A DNA stretch of 64,000 nt, from positions 333,950 to 397,949 of the forward strand of contig NZ_JANZKU010000001.1 in assembly GCF_025642785.1 (NCBI RefSeq), read 5' to 3'. Each line of letters begins with the position of its first letter. Positions within the stretch are counted from its first letter, which is position 1. The position numbers were made by a program, and so were the translations under genes. Below are positions 49,131-59,181 of the stretch, piece by piece. The notes beneath the pieces were generated by a model. It did not search any database and was not told the DNA's origin. It worked only from the letters and a program-made list of their open reading frames with translations. The stretch comes from Pseudomonas sp. RIT-PI-AD (lineage in GTDB: Bacteria > Pseudomonadota > Gammaproteobacteria > Pseudomonadales > Pseudomonadaceae).

Positions 49131-49709
49131 GTGCTGCGTTTTTTGTCATTGATCTGTTTCCTGGCGGTCACCTTTCCAGCGACGGCGACCATCGATCCCG
49201 CCGCGTTGGTCGTGGCGGCGCGCCAACAGATCGGCGTCACCCTCGGCTATGACCCGGCTTACCGTCGTATCGCCTATCCCCAAGGCGACGTCGCGGAAAC
49301 CACCGGGGTTTGCAGCGACGTGGTGATCCGCGCCTTGCGTCGACAGGGGCTGGATCTGCAAAAGCGCGTGCATGAGGACATGCTCGGGCATTTCGCCGCC
49401 TACCCGAAGGGTTGGGGCCTGAAACGTCCGGACTCGAATATCGACCATCGGCGGGTGCCGAACCTGATGACCTGGTTCGACCGCCAGGGCATGGCGTTGC
49501 CCCTGGAGACGTCGGTGGACGCCTACCGGCCAGGCGATATCGTCACCTGGAACCTGGGGCGCGGCCAGACCCACATCGGCCTCGTCTCCGATCGGCGTAG
49601 CGCGCAAGGTACCCCGCTGATCCTGCATAACATCGGACGCGGCACCCGCGAGGAGGATATTCTGTTCCGCTTCGAGATGACCGGCCATTACCGGTTTCCC
49701 GGCGCCTGA
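49131..49709 (+). CDS. DUF1287 family exported protein
   Basis: 192 residues from GTG 49131, supported by AAGAGAG upstream; ATG 49104 is an alternative without a ribosome site. A signal peptide (VLRFLSLICFLAVTFPATA) ends near residue 19. The mature part has the DUF1287 core: TTGVCSDVVIRALRRQGLDL (a conserved Cys-Ser-Asp), RRVPNLMTWFDRQG, YRPGDIVTWNLGRGQTHIGLVSD, and LILHNIGRGTREED. The Cys and His positions resemble NlpC/P60- or CHAP-like cysteine hydrolases, so a cell-wall amidase role is possible but unproven. Confidence 0.88.
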   Translation: MLRFLSLICFLAVTFPATATIDPAALVVAARQQIGVTLGYDPAYRRIAYPQGDVAETTGVCSDVVIRALRRQGLDLQKRVHEDMLGHFAAYPKGWGLKRPDSNIDHRRVPNLMTWFDRQGMALPLETSVDAYRPGDIVTWNLGRGQTHIGLVSDRRSAQGTPLILHNIGRGTREEDILFRFEMTGHYRFPGA

Positions 49710-49787
49710 CGCCGCGCTCTGGCGAGCACCTGTGCGCCGGAGCGGCCCGCATCACCCGCCGAGCCCGGCGTTCAATCCGAGGTAAGC

Positions 49788-51563
49788 ATGCTGTCGATCC
49801 TGTCTTCCCGCCAACGCAACGCCTTGCGCATGGCCGGTCGTTTCATGGCGCCTTATCGCGGTCGGATGATCGGCGCACTGCTGGCGCTGTTCTTCACCGC
49901 GGCGATCACCCTGTCCATGGGGCAGGGGATCAAGCTGTTGGTGGACCAGGGCCTGGCGACCCAATCGCCCGAGGCGCTGAACCGTTCGATCCTGCTGTTC
50001 TTCGTCCTGGTCCTGGCGCTGGCCGTGGGGACCTTCACCCGTTTCTATCTGGTGTCCTGGCTCGGCGAACGCTTCGTCGCAGACATCCGCCGGCGGGTAT
50101 TCGATCATCTGATCAACCTGCACCCAGGTTTCTACGAAAACACCCGCAGCTCGGAAATCCAGTCGCGTCTGACGGCGGACACCACGTTGCTGCAATCGGT
50201 GATCGGCTCCTCCCTGTCCATGGCGTTGCGCAACGGCATCATGCTGGTGGGGGGTATCGTCCTGTTGTTCATCACCAATCCGAAGCTCACTGCCATCGTG
50301 ATGGTGGCGTTGCCCCTGGTGGTGGCGCCGATCCTGCTGTTCGGGCGCCGGGTGCGCAACCTGTCGCGGCAGAGCCAGGACCGGATCGCCGACGTCGGCA
50401 GCTACATCGGCGAAACCCTCGGGCAGATCAAGACGGTACAGGCCTACAACCACCAGACGCAGGACAAGGTGCGTTTCGCCTCTACCGTGGAGGCGGCGTT
50501 CGCCACGGCGCGCAAGCGGATCGCCCAGCGGTCCTGGCTGATTACCCTGGTGATCGTGCTGGTCCTGGGCGCGGTCGGGGTGATGCTCTGGGTCGGCGGC
50601 ATGGATGTGATCGCCGGACGCATCAGCGGCGGCGAGCTGGCGGCATTCGTGTTCTACAGCCTGATCGTCGGTTCGGCCTTCGGCACCCTCAGCGAGGTCA
50701 TCGGCGAATTGCAGAGCGCCGCCGGCGCCGCCGAGCGCATCGCCGAACTCTTGCAGACCACCAATGCCATCACCCCGCCCGGAGCGGACCTGCAACGCTT
50801 GCCGGAGCGGGTCAGCGGGCGCATCGAATTGCAGGGGTTGCGGTTCGCCTATCCGTCGCGCCCTTCGGTGAACGCCCTCGACGGGATCGATCTGCGCGTG
50901 GCGCCGGGCGAGACCCTGGCGCTGGTAGGGCCCTCCGGGGCGGGCAAATCGACGCTGTTCGATCTCCTGCTGCGTTTCTACGACCCCCAGGAAGGCCGGA
51001 TCCTGGTGGAGGGGGTGCCCATCGAGCGCCTCGATCCGGCCGACCTGCGGCGCTGCTTCGCGCTGGTATCGCAAAGCCCGGCGCTGTTCTATGGCAGCGT
51101 CGAGGACAACATCCGCTACGGTCGCCCGGATGCCAGTGCCGCCGAGGTGGAAGCGGCGGCGCGGGCCGCCCATGCCCACGAGTTCATCCTGCGCATGCCG
51201 GAGGGGTATCGCACTCACCTGGGGGACGCCGGGCAGGGCCTGTCCGGCGGCCAGCGTCAGCGCCTGGCCATCGCCCGCGCACTGCTGGTGGATGCGCCGA
51301 TCCTGCTGCTGGACGAAGCCACCAGCGCGCTGGACGCCGAGAGCGAGCACCTGATCCAGCAAGCCCTGCCGCGGCTCATGAGTGGGCGGACGACGCTGGT
51401 GATCGCCCACCGCCTGGCCACGGTGCAGGGGGCCGACCGTATCGCGGTGATCGACCAGGGGCGCTTGGTCGCCATCGGACGCCATGGCGAGTTGATCAGG
51501 AGCAATCCGCTGTATGCGCGGCTGGCCGAACTACAGTTCGCCCGAGCCGCCACCGACGATTGA
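49788..51563 (+). CDS. ABC transporter with fused membrane and ATPase domains (MsbA/LmrA-like exporter)
   Basis: 591 residues. Six membrane helices in the first 320 residues, then the ATPase: Walker A GPSGAGKST near 384-392, Q-loop LVSQSPALF, signature LSGGQRQR, Walker B ILLLDEATSALD and the switch His in VIAHRLATV. As a half-transporter it would work as a homodimer. Substrates of this group (lipid, drug or peptide export) cannot be told from sequence; the true MsbA of Pseudomonas lies elsewhere with lpxK. It sits alone, 78 bp behind the DUF1287 gene. Confidence 0.93.
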   Translation: MLSILSSRQRNALRMAGRFMAPYRGRMIGALLALFFTAAITLSMGQGIKLLVDQGLATQSPEALNRSILLFFVLVLALAVGTFTRFYLVSWLGERFVADIRRRVFDHLINLHPGFYENTRSSEIQSRLTADTTLLQSVIGSSLSMALRNGIMLVGGIVLLFITNPKLTAIVMVALPLVVAPILLFGRRVRNLSRQSQDRIADVGSYIGETLGQIKTVQAYNHQTQDKVRFASTVEAAFATARKRIAQRSWLITLVIVLVLGAVGVMLWVGGMDVIAGRISGGELAAFVFYSLIVGSAFGTLSEVIGELQSAAGAAERIAELLQTTNAITPPGADLQRLPERVSGRIELQGLRFAYPSRPSVNALDGIDLRVAPGETLALVGPSGAGKSTLFDLLLRFYDPQEGRILVEGVPIERLDPADLRRCFALVSQSPALFYGSVEDNIRYGRPDASAAEVEAAARAAHAHEFILRMPEGYRTHLGDAGQGLSGGQRQRLAIARALLVDAPILLLDEATSALDAESEHLIQQALPRLMSGRTTLVIAHRLATVQGADRIAVIDQGRLVAIGRHGELIRSNPLYARLAELQFARAATDD

Positions 51564-51654
51564 GGCGAGCTTCGGGGCGAAGCGCAAGAGCTAGCGTGGC
51601 GGTTGGAGCGGGAAGGGCGAAGCGGGGCAGCGGACGCCGCCCCGGCAGGCTGGC

Positions 51655-51936
51655 TCAGCGATACTCGCAGAGGTAGGCGGTATCGCTTTCGACCTTGAGC
51701 TGGAACTTGCTGTTGGCCGGCACGGTGAAGCGGCTGCCGGAGGCGAAGCGCTCCCAGTCCTGGCTGCCGGGCAGCTTCACCGTGAGCGCGCCGGCGATGA
51801 CGTGCATCACTTCCAGTTGGCTGGTGCCGAATTCGTATTCGCCGGCGGCCATCACCCCGATGGTGGCGGGCCCTTCGCTCATGTCGAAGGCGATGGATTT
51901 GACGGTGCCGTCGAAGTACTCGTTGACCTTGAACAT
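51655..51936 (-). CDS. ppnP: Pyrimidine/purine nucleoside phosphorylase PpnP
   Basis: 93 residues, the normal size of the PpnP (former YaiE/DUF1255) family. A single cupin barrel: [40 protein letters not shown], and [23 protein letters not shown]. PpnP cleaves several nucleosides with phosphate. It stands alone with its own ribosome site (GAGG). Confidence 0.94.
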   Translation of the reverse strand: MFKVNEYFDGTVKSIAFDMSEGPATIGVMAAGEYEFGTSQLEVMHVIAGALTVKLPGSQDWERFASGSRFTVPANSKFQLKVESDTAYLCEYR

Positions 51937-52016
51937 GAAAGCTTCCTCGGAGGGGCGGGAAAAGGGCCGGCCAGTATGCCCAACGCGATTTACAGCGTCA
52001 CTAGGCCCGTTGGGTA

Positions 52017-52562
52017 TCAGCGCGAGGGAAGCACCAGGGGCAGCAGCCGGGCCGTATTGCGGGCATCCTCCAGGGCGCGGTGCTGTTGGCCCTGGAAACT
52101 GAGGCCGGCGAGTTGCAACGCCGCGTTGAGCCCCACCGAGCGCTGCAACTGACGGGCTTCCTTGAAACGCTGCTTCAGGTTGAGGTGCGGAATTTTCAGC
52201 AGCAGGCTGTCGATCCCGCGGGTGCCCAGCTCGTGCTCCAGCTGGCGACGGTCATAGTCGCCCCAGCTCGTCCAGCCTTCGAGGCGTGGTCGATAATGCT
52301 CCAGCCAACGCTCGAAGGTCGGCCAGAGGGCTTCCAGCGGCGCCGCGGCATCCACGTCGGCCTGGCCGATATGGGTCAGCCGGCGGCAGAACGCGGTCAG
52401 GCAAGGGCGGCGCAGCGGGCGCACGAAACGCTGGAAATGATCGACTTCGCGCCCGTCCACGGTGACCAGGGACGCGCCCAGTTCGATGATTTCCATTTCC
52501 TGCAACGGCCAGCCACCTTCGTCGGTGGTGGCTTCCAGGTCGATCACCAGCCAGTGCGGCAT
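52017..52562 (-). CDS. DEDDh-family 3'-5' exonuclease (ERI-1/RNase-T-like)
   Basis: 181 residues. The exonuclease motifs are in order: ExoI with Asp8 and Glu10 in VIDLEATTD, ExoII around [16 protein letters not shown] (Asp), and Exo[16 protein letters not shown] with His and Asp. The family trims 3' ends of RNA or DNA; ERI-like members act on structured RNA. The preceding ATG is well placed behind GGAG. It is probably not the polymerase proofreading subunit, which is larger and has a clamp-binding tail. Confidence 0.92.
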   Translation of the reverse strand: MPHWLVIDLEATTDEGGWPLQEMEIIELGASLVTVDGREVDHFQRFVRPLRRPCLTAFCRRLTHIGQADVDAAAPLEALWPTFERWLEHYRPRLEGWTSWGDYDRRQLEHELGTRGIDSLLLKIPHLNLKQRFKEARQLQRSVGLNAALQLAGLSFQGQQHRALEDARNTARLLPLVLPSR

Positions 52563-52743
52563 GAGCTCTCCTTAGCATTCGTGGCTGATGGTTGAGGCTG
52601 CGGCTGGATCGCGCCGCAAGGCTCTGGAACGAGGTATAGACGGTGCAGAGAGAGCAAGGTTGCGTCGAGGTCGGTTCGTTCGTCCGGAGCCGCGCGCGGC
52701 ATGGGGTCGCCAGTACGCGGAGCGCTCTGGGCGCGCCTGTGGA

Positions 52744-53085
52744 TCATGCGCGGAATATGAAGTAAACCGCTCCCAGCATGCACAGGCCGGCCCAGGCGTA
52801 ATCCAGCTTCAGCGGCTGTTGCATGACGAACAGGCTGAAGGGCACGAAGACCATCAGCGCGATCACCTCCTGCATGATCTTCAACTGGCCGAGGCTCAGC
52901 TCGGTGTAGCCGATGCGGTTGGCGGGCACCATGATCAGGTATTCGACGAGCGCGATGCCCCAGCTCGCCAGGGCGGCCACCAGCCAGGACTTGTCGTTCA
53001 TGGTCTTCAGGTGGCCATACCAGGCGTAGGTCATGAACATGTTCGACGCGACGAGCAGGGCAGCGGTTTGCATCCATACCGGCAC
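52744..53085 (-). CDS. DUF486 (DMT-like) four-helix membrane protein
   Basis: 113 residues from GTG 53085 (MPVWMQTAALLV), supported by GGAG 8 bp upstream and by the usual family start. Four membrane helices. The motif SNMFMTYAWYGHLKTM near the start and YTELSLGQLKIMQEVIALMVF in the third helix are DUF486 hallmarks. It is related to small multidrug-type transporters; substrate unknown. The long frame upstream to 53697 overlaps a clear gene on the other strand and is rejected. Confidence 0.92.
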   Translation of the reverse strand: MPVWMQTAALLVASNMFMTYAWYGHLKTMNDKSWLVAALASWGIALVEYLIMVPANRIGYTELSLGQLKIMQEVIALMVFVPFSLFVMQQPLKLDYAWAGLCMLGAVYFIFRA

Positions 53086-53289
53086 GGGCAGGACTCCGGG
53101 AGGTGGGGCGCGCAGCCTACCGGGGAAGGCCTGCCCGCGCCAAGCGGGCGGCTCGCTCGCGCTCCCGGACCGTCGCGCTGGCGTGAAGAAGCCTGGCCCG
53201 CGAGGCCTCGCCTGTGCTGGAGACGGCTGCCCAACGACCGAGCCCGCCGGTAGAATCGCCGACTCGTCCGTATCCTTGTGGAGATTTCC

Positions 53290-53565
53290 GTGGAGTGCCG
53301 TATGGGTTGTGGCGCTTGCTGCATCGCGCCCTCTATCAGTTCGCCGATTCCGGGCATGCCGAACGGCAAGGCCGCGGGTGAGCGTTGCATCAATCTGGAT
53401 GCGCGTAATCTCTGCACATTGTTTGGCCGCGCCGAGCGGCCCGCGGTGTGCTCGGCGTTCCTCGCCGACGCCCAGGTCTGCGGAAACGACCGAACCGAAG
53501 CGTTGCGGACGCTGGACTGGCTGGAACAAGCGACCCGGGTCGCGGTCAGTCGATTTAGCCAATAA
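53290..53565 (+). CDS. YkgJ-family cysteine-cluster protein (UPF0153)
   Basis: 91 residues from GTG 53290, with GGAG 7 bp upstream. The first residues MECRMGCGACCIAPSISSPI hold the CxxGCGxCC metal-binding cluster, followed by CINLDARNLCTLFG and PAVCSAF cysteines. The family binds zinc or an iron-sulfur cluster and has no firm function. The C-terminal half is helical. Confidence 0.9.
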   Translation: MECRMGCGACCIAPSISSPIPGMPNGKAAGERCINLDARNLCTLFGRAERPAVCSAFLADAQVCGNDRTEALRTLDWLEQATRVAVSRFSQ

Positions 53566-53608
53566 AAAAAGCCGCCGGTCCGTCGGCGGTCCACCTGAGG
53601 AGAATGGA

Positions 53609-54217
53609 ATGGGTTCGCTTGGTCGAATGGCGGGAATCTGTAGCCTCGGCATGCTGATGGCTTCTGCGGTACATGCCGAGGACTGGAAGCTCGCCAAGGA
53701 CGAGGATGGCGTGAAGGTCTACCTCGCCGAGGTCGCCGGCTCCAAGTACAAGGCCTACCGCGGCGTGGTCACCCTCAAGGGCGACGTGGCCAGCGTACGC
53801 AAGCTGCAGGAGGACGTGTCCGGTTCCTGCGCCTGGATCTACGAGTGCCGCGAGCAGAAATTGCTCAAGCACGAAGGCGATCACAGCTGGACCTATACCC
53901 GATTCGATACGCCGTGGCCCGTCACCCCGCGGGATTCGGTGCTGGACGTCACCACCGAGGAAGGCGCGGACGGCAGCGTGACCCGGCATCTCAAGGGCGC
54001 GCCCACCTACATTCCCGAAGAGAAGGGTTTCGTACGCGTGAGTAGTGTCGAGGGGCTCTGGAAGCTGGTGCCCAAGGGTGCCGATCAGGTGGAGGTCACC
54101 TATCAGGTCCACACCGAGCCCGGCGGCAGCGTACCTTCGGTACTGGCCAACAGTTTCGTGGTGGACGCCCCCTTCAATACCCTGAAAAACCTGCGCGCGC
54201 GGGTCGAAGGCCGTTAA
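53609..54217 (+). CDS. Exported START-domain protein
   Basis: 202 residues from ATG 53609 behind GAGGAG. A signal peptide (MAGICSLGMLMASAVHA) ends near residue 23. The rest is a START/SRPBCC lipid-binding fold: GVKVYLAEVAGSKYKAYRGV, CAWIYECREQKLLKHEGDHS, YTRFDTPWPVTPRDSVLDVT, and VTYQVHTEPGGSVPSVLANSF. It should bind a hydrophobic ligand in the periplasm. It ends at a strong shared terminator. Confidence 0.92.
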   Translation: MGSLGRMAGICSLGMLMASAVHAEDWKLAKDEDGVKVYLAEVAGSKYKAYRGVVTLKGDVASVRKLQEDVSGSCAWIYECREQKLLKHEGDHSWTYTRFDTPWPVTPRDSVLDVTTEEGADGSVTRHLKGAPTYIPEEKGFVRVSSVEGLWKLVPKGADQVEVTYQVHTEPGGSVPSVLANSFVVDAPFNTLKNLRARVEGR

Positions 54218-54238
54218 GCGAAGGGATGTGCCGGAATG

Positions 54239-54269
54239 AAAAAAGGCTGCCCATGGGCAGCCTTTTTTT
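54239..54269. terminator. Bidirectional terminator between the START gene and gltA
   Basis: GGCTGCCC (54245-54252) and GGGCAGCC (54255-54262), flanked by A6 on the left and T7 (54263-54269) on the right. It works as an intrinsic terminator on both strands and separates convergent genes. Confidence 0.93.
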
Positions 54270-54282
54270 GGGGGGCGAACTC

Positions 54283-55569
54283 TTACTTGCGTTCGTCCAG
54301 CGGGGCGTAATCGCGCTGCTCGTAGCCGGTGTACAGCTGGCGCGGACGGCCGATCTTGTACGGGCTGGAGAGCATTTCCTTCCAGTGGGAAATCCAGCCG
54401 ACGGTCCGCGCCAGGGCGAAGATCACGGTGAACATGCTGGTGGGAATCCCGATCGCCTTGAGGATGATGCCCGAGTAGAAGTCGACGTTAGGGTACAGGT
54501 TGCGTTCCTTGAAGTAAGGATCGTTGCGGGCGATTTCGTCGAGCTTCATCGCCAGTTCCAGTTGCGGGTCGTTGATGCCGAGTTCGGCCAGCACTTCGTC
54601 GCAGGTCTTCTTCATCACGTTGGCGCGCGGATCGAAGTTCTTGTAGACCCGGTGACCGAAGCCCATCAGCTTGAACGGGTCGTCCTTGTCCTTGGCCTTG
54701 GCGATGAACTTGTCGATGTTCGACACGTCACCGATTTCGTCGAGCATGCTCAGCACCGCCTCGTTGGCGCCACCGTGGGCCGGTCCCCATAGCGCGGCGA
54801 TGCCGGCTGCGATACAGGCGAACGGGTTGGCGCCGGAAGAACCGGCCAGGCGAACGGTGGAGGTCGAGGCGTTCTGCTCGTGATCGGCGTGCAGGACGAA
54901 GATGCGGTCCATCGCCTTGGCCAGCACCGGGCTGATCGGTTTGATCTCGCAGGGCGTGTTGAACATCATGTGGAGGAAATTCTCCGCGTACGACAGGTCG
55001 TTGCGCGGGTACATCATCGGCTGGCCCATGGAGTACTTGTAGACCATCGCCGCCAAGGTGGGCATCTTCGCGACCAGGCGGATCGCCGAGATCTCGCGAT
55101 GTTGCGGATTCTTGATGTCCAGGGAGTCGTGATAGAAGGCGGAGAGCGCGCCGACCACGCCGCACATCACCGCCATCGGGTGGGCGTCGCGGCGGAAGCC
55201 GTTGAAGAAGGTCTTCAACTGCTCGTGAACCATGGTGTGGTTCTTCACGGTGCTGACGAACTTGGCTTTCTCTTCGGCGTTGGGCAGTTCGCCGTTGAGC
55301 AGCAGGTAGCAGGTTTCCAGGTAATCGGACTGTTCGGCGAGCTGTTCGATGGGGTAGCCGCGATGCAGGAGGATGCCCTGTTCGCCATCGATATAGGTGA
55401 TCTTCGATTCGCAAGAGGCGGTCGACATGAAACCCGGGTCGAAGGTGAAGCGACCGGTGGCCGTGAGGCCTCGCACATCGATTACATCGGGGCCGACCGA
55501 GCCGGTCAGAATGGGCAGCTCGACGGGGGCAACGCCCTCGATGATCAACTGCGCTTTTTTGTCAGCCAT
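54283..55569 (-). CDS. gltA: Citrate synthase (type II)
   Basis: 428 residues. Condenses acetyl-CoA and oxaloacetate to citrate. Active-site histidines and aspartate lie in [31 protein letters not shown] and VDFYSGI. The N-terminal domain with [24 protein letters not shown] is typical of the NADH-sensitive hexameric Gram-negative enzyme. It is divergent from sdhC. Confidence 0.98.
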   Translation of the reverse strand: MADKKAQLIIEGVAPVELPILTGSVGPDVIDVRGLTATGRFTFDPGFMSTASCESKITYIDGEQGILLHRGYPIEQLAEQSDYLETCYLLLNGELPNAEEKAKFVSTVKNHTMVHEQLKTFFNGFRRDAHPMAVMCGVVGALSAFYHDSLDIKNPQHREISAIRLVAKMPTLAAMVYKYSMGQPMMYPRNDLSYAENFLHMMFNTPCEIKPISPVLAKAMDRIFVLHADHEQNASTSTVRLAGSSGANPFACIAAGIAALWGPAHGGANEAVLSMLDEIGDVSNIDKFIAKAKDKDDPFKLMGFGHRVYKNFDPRANVMKKTCDEVLAELGINDPQLELAMKLDEIARNDPYFKERNLYPNVDFYSGIILKAIGIPTSMFTVIFALARTVGWISHWKEMLSSPYKIGRPRQLYTGYEQRDYAPLDERK

Positions 55570-55626
55570 ATCGGCCTCCTAGTTATGCTTGAAATCATCA
55601 GAAGCCCCCCACGCAGGGCCCGCACC

Positions 55627-55654
55627 ACTATAGTGAGATAAAACCGAAAGTCAA
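55627..55654 (-). promoter_or_regulatory. Sigma70 promoter of gltA
   Basis: On the minus strand: TTGACT (55649-55654), 16-bp spacer, TATAGT (55627-55632). The start site would be near 55620, about 50 nt before the coding start. Confidence 0.75.
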
Positions 55655-55767
55655 TTTGCCACAACCCTTGCAGCAGAGGGCTTTGCGCGGGTTTTTCGCA
55701 GAAAAAGGACGCTCGTTTACGCCAATTGCGCGAGGGATGCAATCCGCCCATCGACTAGGCCATTACG
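55655..55767. other. Middle of the gltA-sdhC divergent gap
   Basis: The gap (55570-55915) holds one promoter in each direction, annotated separately. No further motif was made out between them; the 5' leader of sdhC is about 110 nt long. Confidence 0.5.
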
Positions 55768-55796
55768 TTGTCATTAGTGACCTAACTGTCTATAAT
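55768..55796 (+). promoter_or_regulatory. Sigma70 promoter of sdhCDAB-sucAB-lpdG
   Basis: TTGTCA (55768-55773), 17-bp spacer, TATAAT (55791-55796), a near-consensus promoter. The start near 55803 leaves a leader of about 113 nt before the GTG of sdhC, long enough for post-transcriptional control. Confidence 0.85.
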
Positions 55797-55915
55797 CTGC
55801 GGCCGACCGACAGCGGCTTTAGAGCCGGCATTCTGGAGGTCGGCACTCCCTTTGGTGAGGGGTACCTGACCAGTGCACTTCCCGACAACTTGCCCTGCTT
55901 GTTAGGGGCCTCAGT

Positions 55916-56302
55916 GTGAAAAAAGCCGTGAATAGCCAACGACCTGTAAACTTAGATCTTAGGACTATAAAACTCCCGATCACTGCTTATACCTCCATTC
56001 TGCACCGTATTTCCGGTGTCATCCTTTTCCTGGGCCTCGCCGTGCTGCTGTTCGCGCTCGACAAATCCCTGGGTTCAGAGGAAGGCTTCGAGCAGGTGAA
56101 GGCGTTCATGGCCAGTCCGCTGGTCAAGCTGGTGATCTGGGGTCTGTTGTCCGCACTGCTGTACCACCTGGTGGCAGGCCTGCGCCATCTGATCATGGAT
56201 TTGGGCTTCGGTGAGACGCTGCAAGGCGGCAAGCTGGGCTCGCAAATCGTTCTCGCCGTCTCTGCGGTGCTGATCGTACTGGCGGGAGTGTGGATATGGT
56301 AA
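55916..56302 (+). CDS. sdhC: Succinate dehydrogenase cytochrome b556 subunit
   Basis: 128 residues from GTG 55916. Membrane anchor with three helices, haem b and quinone-site residues in ITAYTSILHRISGVILFLG (Ser and Arg) and LYHLVAGLRHLIMD (haem His). Together with SdhD it anchors SdhAB to the inner membrane. It overlaps sdhD by 7 bp. Confidence 0.96.
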   Translation: MKKAVNSQRPVNLDLRTIKLPITAYTSILHRISGVILFLGLAVLLFALDKSLGSEEGFEQVKAFMASPLVKLVIWGLLSALLYHLVAGLRHLIMDLGFGETLQGGKLGSQIVLAVSAVLIVLAGVWIW

Positions 56303-56664
56303 CCAACGTCACGAACTTTTCCCGCTCGGGCCTCTATGACTGGATGGCTCAGCGTGTTTCGGCGGTCGTTCTGGCGGCCTACTTCCTGTTTCTGCTCGGT
56401 TACGTCATCGCCCATCCCGGCATGGCCTACGCCGAGTGGCATGGACTTTTCTCCCGGAACTGGATGCGCATCTTCAGCCTGTTGGGCCTCGTCGCGCTGG
56501 GCGTTCACGCCTGGGTCGGCATGTGGACCATCTCGACCGACTACCTGACGCCAATGGCGCTGGGCAAATGGTCGACCGGCGTGCGGTTCCTCTTCCAGGC
56601 GGTGTGCGGCATTGCGATGTTCGCCTTCTTCGTCTGGGGTGTGCAGATTCTTTGGGGTATCTGA
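56296..56664 (+). CDS. sdhD: Succinate dehydrogenase membrane anchor subunit
   Basis: 122 residues from ATG 56296. Three membrane helices; GLYDWMAQRVSAVVLAAYF holds the quinone-site region, and VALGVHAWVGMWTISTDYL the haem-ligand His. Its start lies inside the sdhC 3' end. Confidence 0.96.
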   Translation: MVTNVTNFSRSGLYDWMAQRVSAVVLAAYFLFLLGYVIAHPGMAYAEWHGLFSRNWMRIFSLLGLVALGVHAWVGMWTISTDYLTPMALGKWSTGVRFLFQAVCGIAMFAFFVWGVQILWGI

Positions 56665-56667
56665 TCC

Positions 56668-58440
56668 ATGGCTAACATTAGTACGCTTTCCTTCGACGCC
56701 ATCATCGTCGGCGGCGGCGGTGCCGGCATGCGCGCGGCATTGCAGCTGGCCCAGGGTGGCCACAAGACCGCTGTGGTGACGAAAGTATTCCCCACCCGGT
56801 CGCACACCGTTTCCGCCCAGGGCGGGATCACTTGCGCCATCGCCTCCGCCGATCCGAACGACGATTGGCGCTGGCACATGTACGACACCGTCAAGGGGTC
56901 GGACTACATCGGCGACCAGGATGCCATCGAATACATGTGCTCCGTGGGTCCCGAGGCCGTGTTCGAACTGGAACACATGGGCCTGCCGTTTTCCCGTACC
57001 GAGCAGGGCCGCATCTATCAGCGTCCGTTCGGCGGGCAATCCAAGGATTTCGGCAAGGGTGGCCAGGCCGCGCGCACGTGCGCCGCAGCCGACCGTACCG
57101 GTCACGCCCTGCTGCATACCCTGTATCAGGCGAATCTGAAGAACGACACCACCTTCCTCAACGAGTGGTACGCGGTCGATCTGGTGAAGAACCAGGACGG
57201 CGCCATCGTCGGCGTCATCGCCATCTGCATCGAGACCGGTGAAACCGCCTATATCCGTTCCAAGGCCGTGGTGCTCGCCACCGGCGGTGCGGGGCGCATC
57301 TATTCGTCCACCACCAACGCCCTGATCAATACCGGCGATGGCGTGGGCATGGCCCTGCGTGCCGGCGTACCGGTCCAGGACATCGAGATGTGGCAGTTCC
57401 ACCCCACCGGCATCGCCGGCGCCGGCGTGCTGGTGACCGAAGGTTGCCGCGGCGAGGGTGGCTACCTGATCAACAAGCACGGCGAGCGCTTCATGGAGCG
57501 CTATGCACCGAACGCCAAGGATCTGGCGGGCCGCGATGTGGTAGCCCGTTCCATGGTCAAGGAAGTGCTGGCCGGCAACGGTTGCGGTCCGAACGGCGAC
57601 CACGTGCTGTTGAAGCTCGACCACCTGGGCGAAGAAGTCCTGCACAGCCGCCTGCCGGGTATCTGTGAGCTGTCGAAGACCTTCGCCCACGTCGATCCGG
57701 TCGTCGCCCCGGTACCCGTCATCCCGACCTGCCACTACATGATGGGCGGCGTCGCCACCAACATCCATGGCCAGGCCATCACCCAGGACGCCAACGGCAA
57801 CGATCAGATCATCGAAGGCCTGTTCGCCGTGGGCGAAGTCGCTTGCGTGTCGGTGCACGGCGCCAACCGCCTAGGCGGCAACTCCCTGCTCGATCTGGTG
57901 GTATTCGGCCGCGCGGCCGGCCTGCACCTGGAAAAAGCCCTCAAGGAAGGTATCGAGCACCGTGGTGCCTCCGAGACCGATCTCGAGGTTTCGCTCAAGC
58001 GCCTGTCCGGCGTAAACGAGCGCAGCAGCGGCGAAGACGTCGCGCCGCTGCGCAAAGAACTGCAAGGCTGCATGCAGAACTACTTCGGCGTGTTCCGCAC
58101 CGGCGAATACATGCAGAAGGGCATCAATCAGTTGGCCGATCTGCGCGAGCGTATCGCGAGCGTCAAGATCGCCGACAAGAGCAAGGCCTTCAATACGGCG
58201 CGTATCGAGGCTCTGGAACTGCAGAACCTGCTCGAAGTGGCCGAAGCCACCGCGATCGCCGCCGAGGCGCGCAAGGAGAGCCGTGGCGCTCACGCTCGCG
58301 AGGACTTCGAAGACCGCGACGACGAAAACTGGCTGTGCCACACCCTGTATTTCCCGGGTGAGAAGCGCATGTCCAGGCGTTCCGTCAACTTCGCGCCGAA
58401 AACCGTTCCGGCGTTCGAACCCAAAGTCCGTACTTATTGA
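56668..58440 (+). CDS. sdhA: Succinate dehydrogenase flavoprotein subunit
   Basis: 590 residues. Oxidises succinate to fumarate on covalent FAD. N-terminal [14 protein letters not shown] binds FAD; the flavin-linked His lies in [13 protein letters not shown]; the active-site segments are [22 protein letters not shown] and [16 protein letters not shown]. The C-terminal [20 protein letters not shown] is as in other pseudomonads. It follows sdhD by 3 bp. Confidence 0.98.
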   Translation: MANISTLSFDAIIVGGGGAGMRAALQLAQGGHKTAVVTKVFPTRSHTVSAQGGITCAIASADPNDDWRWHMYDTVKGSDYIGDQDAIEYMCSVGPEAVFELEHMGLPFSRTEQGRIYQRPFGGQSKDFGKGGQAARTCAAADRTGHALLHTLYQANLKNDTTFLNEWYAVDLVKNQDGAIVGVIAICIETGETAYIRSKAVVLATGGAGRIYSSTTNALINTGDGVGMALRAGVPVQDIEMWQFHPTGIAGAGVLVTEGCRGEGGYLINKHGERFMERYAPNAKDLAGRDVVARSMVKEVLAGNGCGPNGDHVLLKLDHLGEEVLHSRLPGICELSKTFAHVDPVVAPVPVIPTCHYMMGGVATNIHGQAITQDANGNDQIIEGLFAVGEVACVSVHGANRLGGNSLLDLVVFGRAAGLHLEKALKEGIEHRGASETDLEVSLKRLSGVNERSSGEDVAPLRKELQGCMQNYFGVFRTGEYMQKGINQLADLRERIASVKIADKSKAFNTARIEALELQNLLEVAEATAIAAEARKESRGAHAREDFEDRDDENWLCHTLYFPGEKRMSRRSVNFAPKTVPAFEPKVRTY

Positions 58441-58451
58441 GGGTGACCGCT

Positions 58452-59156
58452 ATGCTGCAAGTCAGTGTCTATCGCTATAACCCGGACCAGGATTCGGCTC
58501 CGTCGATGCAGACCTTCCAGGTCGACACCGGCGGCAAGGATCTGATGGTGCTCGACGTGCTCGCCCTGATCAAGGAACAGGACGAAGGCTTCTCCTATCG
58601 TCGTTCCTGCCGCGAGGGCGTCTGCGGTTCCGACGGCATGAACATCAACGGCAAGAACGGCTTGGCCTGCATCACCCCGTTGTCCTCGGTGGTGAAGGGC
58701 GATCGTCTGGTGGTCCGGCCGTTGCCGGGTCTGCCGGTCATCCGTGACCTCGTCGTGGATATGAGCATCTTCTACAAGCAATACGAGAAGGTTCGGCCTT
58801 TCCTGCAGAACGATACGCCCGCCCCGGCGATCGAACGCCTGCAAACGCCGGAAGAGCGTGAAAAGCTGGACGGTTTGTACGAATGCATTCTGTGCGCGTG
58901 CTGCTCGACCTCCTGCCCGTCCTTCTGGTGGAACCCGGACAAGTTCCTCGGTCCGGCCGCGCTGCTGCAGGCCTATCGTTTCCTGGCCGACAGCCGCGAT
59001 ACCAAGACCCAGGAGCGTCTGGCGTCGCTGGACGATCCGTTCAGCGTGTTCCGCTGCCGCGGCATCATGAACTGCGTGAACGTCTGCCCCAAGGGTCTCA
59101 ACCCGACCAAGGCAATCGGTCACGTTCGCAACATGCTGCTGCAAAGCGGAACTTGA
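58452..59156 (+). CDS. sdhB: Succinate dehydrogenase iron-sulfur subunit
   Basis: 234 residues from ATG 58452. Three clusters are readable: 2Fe-2S in SCREGVCGSDGM and LAC, 4Fe-4S in CILCACCSTSCPSF, 3Fe-4S in CRGIMNCVNVCPKG. It passes electrons from FAD to the quinone site. The start follows GAGGGTGA just behind sdhA. Confidence 0.98.
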   Translation: MLQVSVYRYNPDQDSAPSMQTFQVDTGGKDLMVLDVLALIKEQDEGFSYRRSCREGVCGSDGMNINGKNGLACITPLSSVVKGDRLVVRPLPGLPVIRDLVVDMSIFYKQYEKVRPFLQNDTPAPAIERLQTPEEREKLDGLYECILCACCSTSCPSFWWNPDKFLGPAALLQAYRFLADSRDTKTQERLASLDDPFSVFRCRGIMNCVNVCPKGLNPTKAIGHVRNMLLQSGT

Positions 59157-59181
59157 TGGGTTAGTGCGACACCTGTGACAC

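Noticed and set aside
53568..53590. A7 followed by a CCGCCG/CGGCGG hairpin before the START gene, considered as a terminator
   Set aside because: The T tract would be on the minus strand, where no gene ends; on the plus strand no T tract follows, so its function is unclear.
52744..53697. 317-codon version of the DUF486 gene
   Set aside because: The upstream 200 codons lie antisense to the cysteine-cluster gene and have protein-unlike composition; the family is about 115 residues long.
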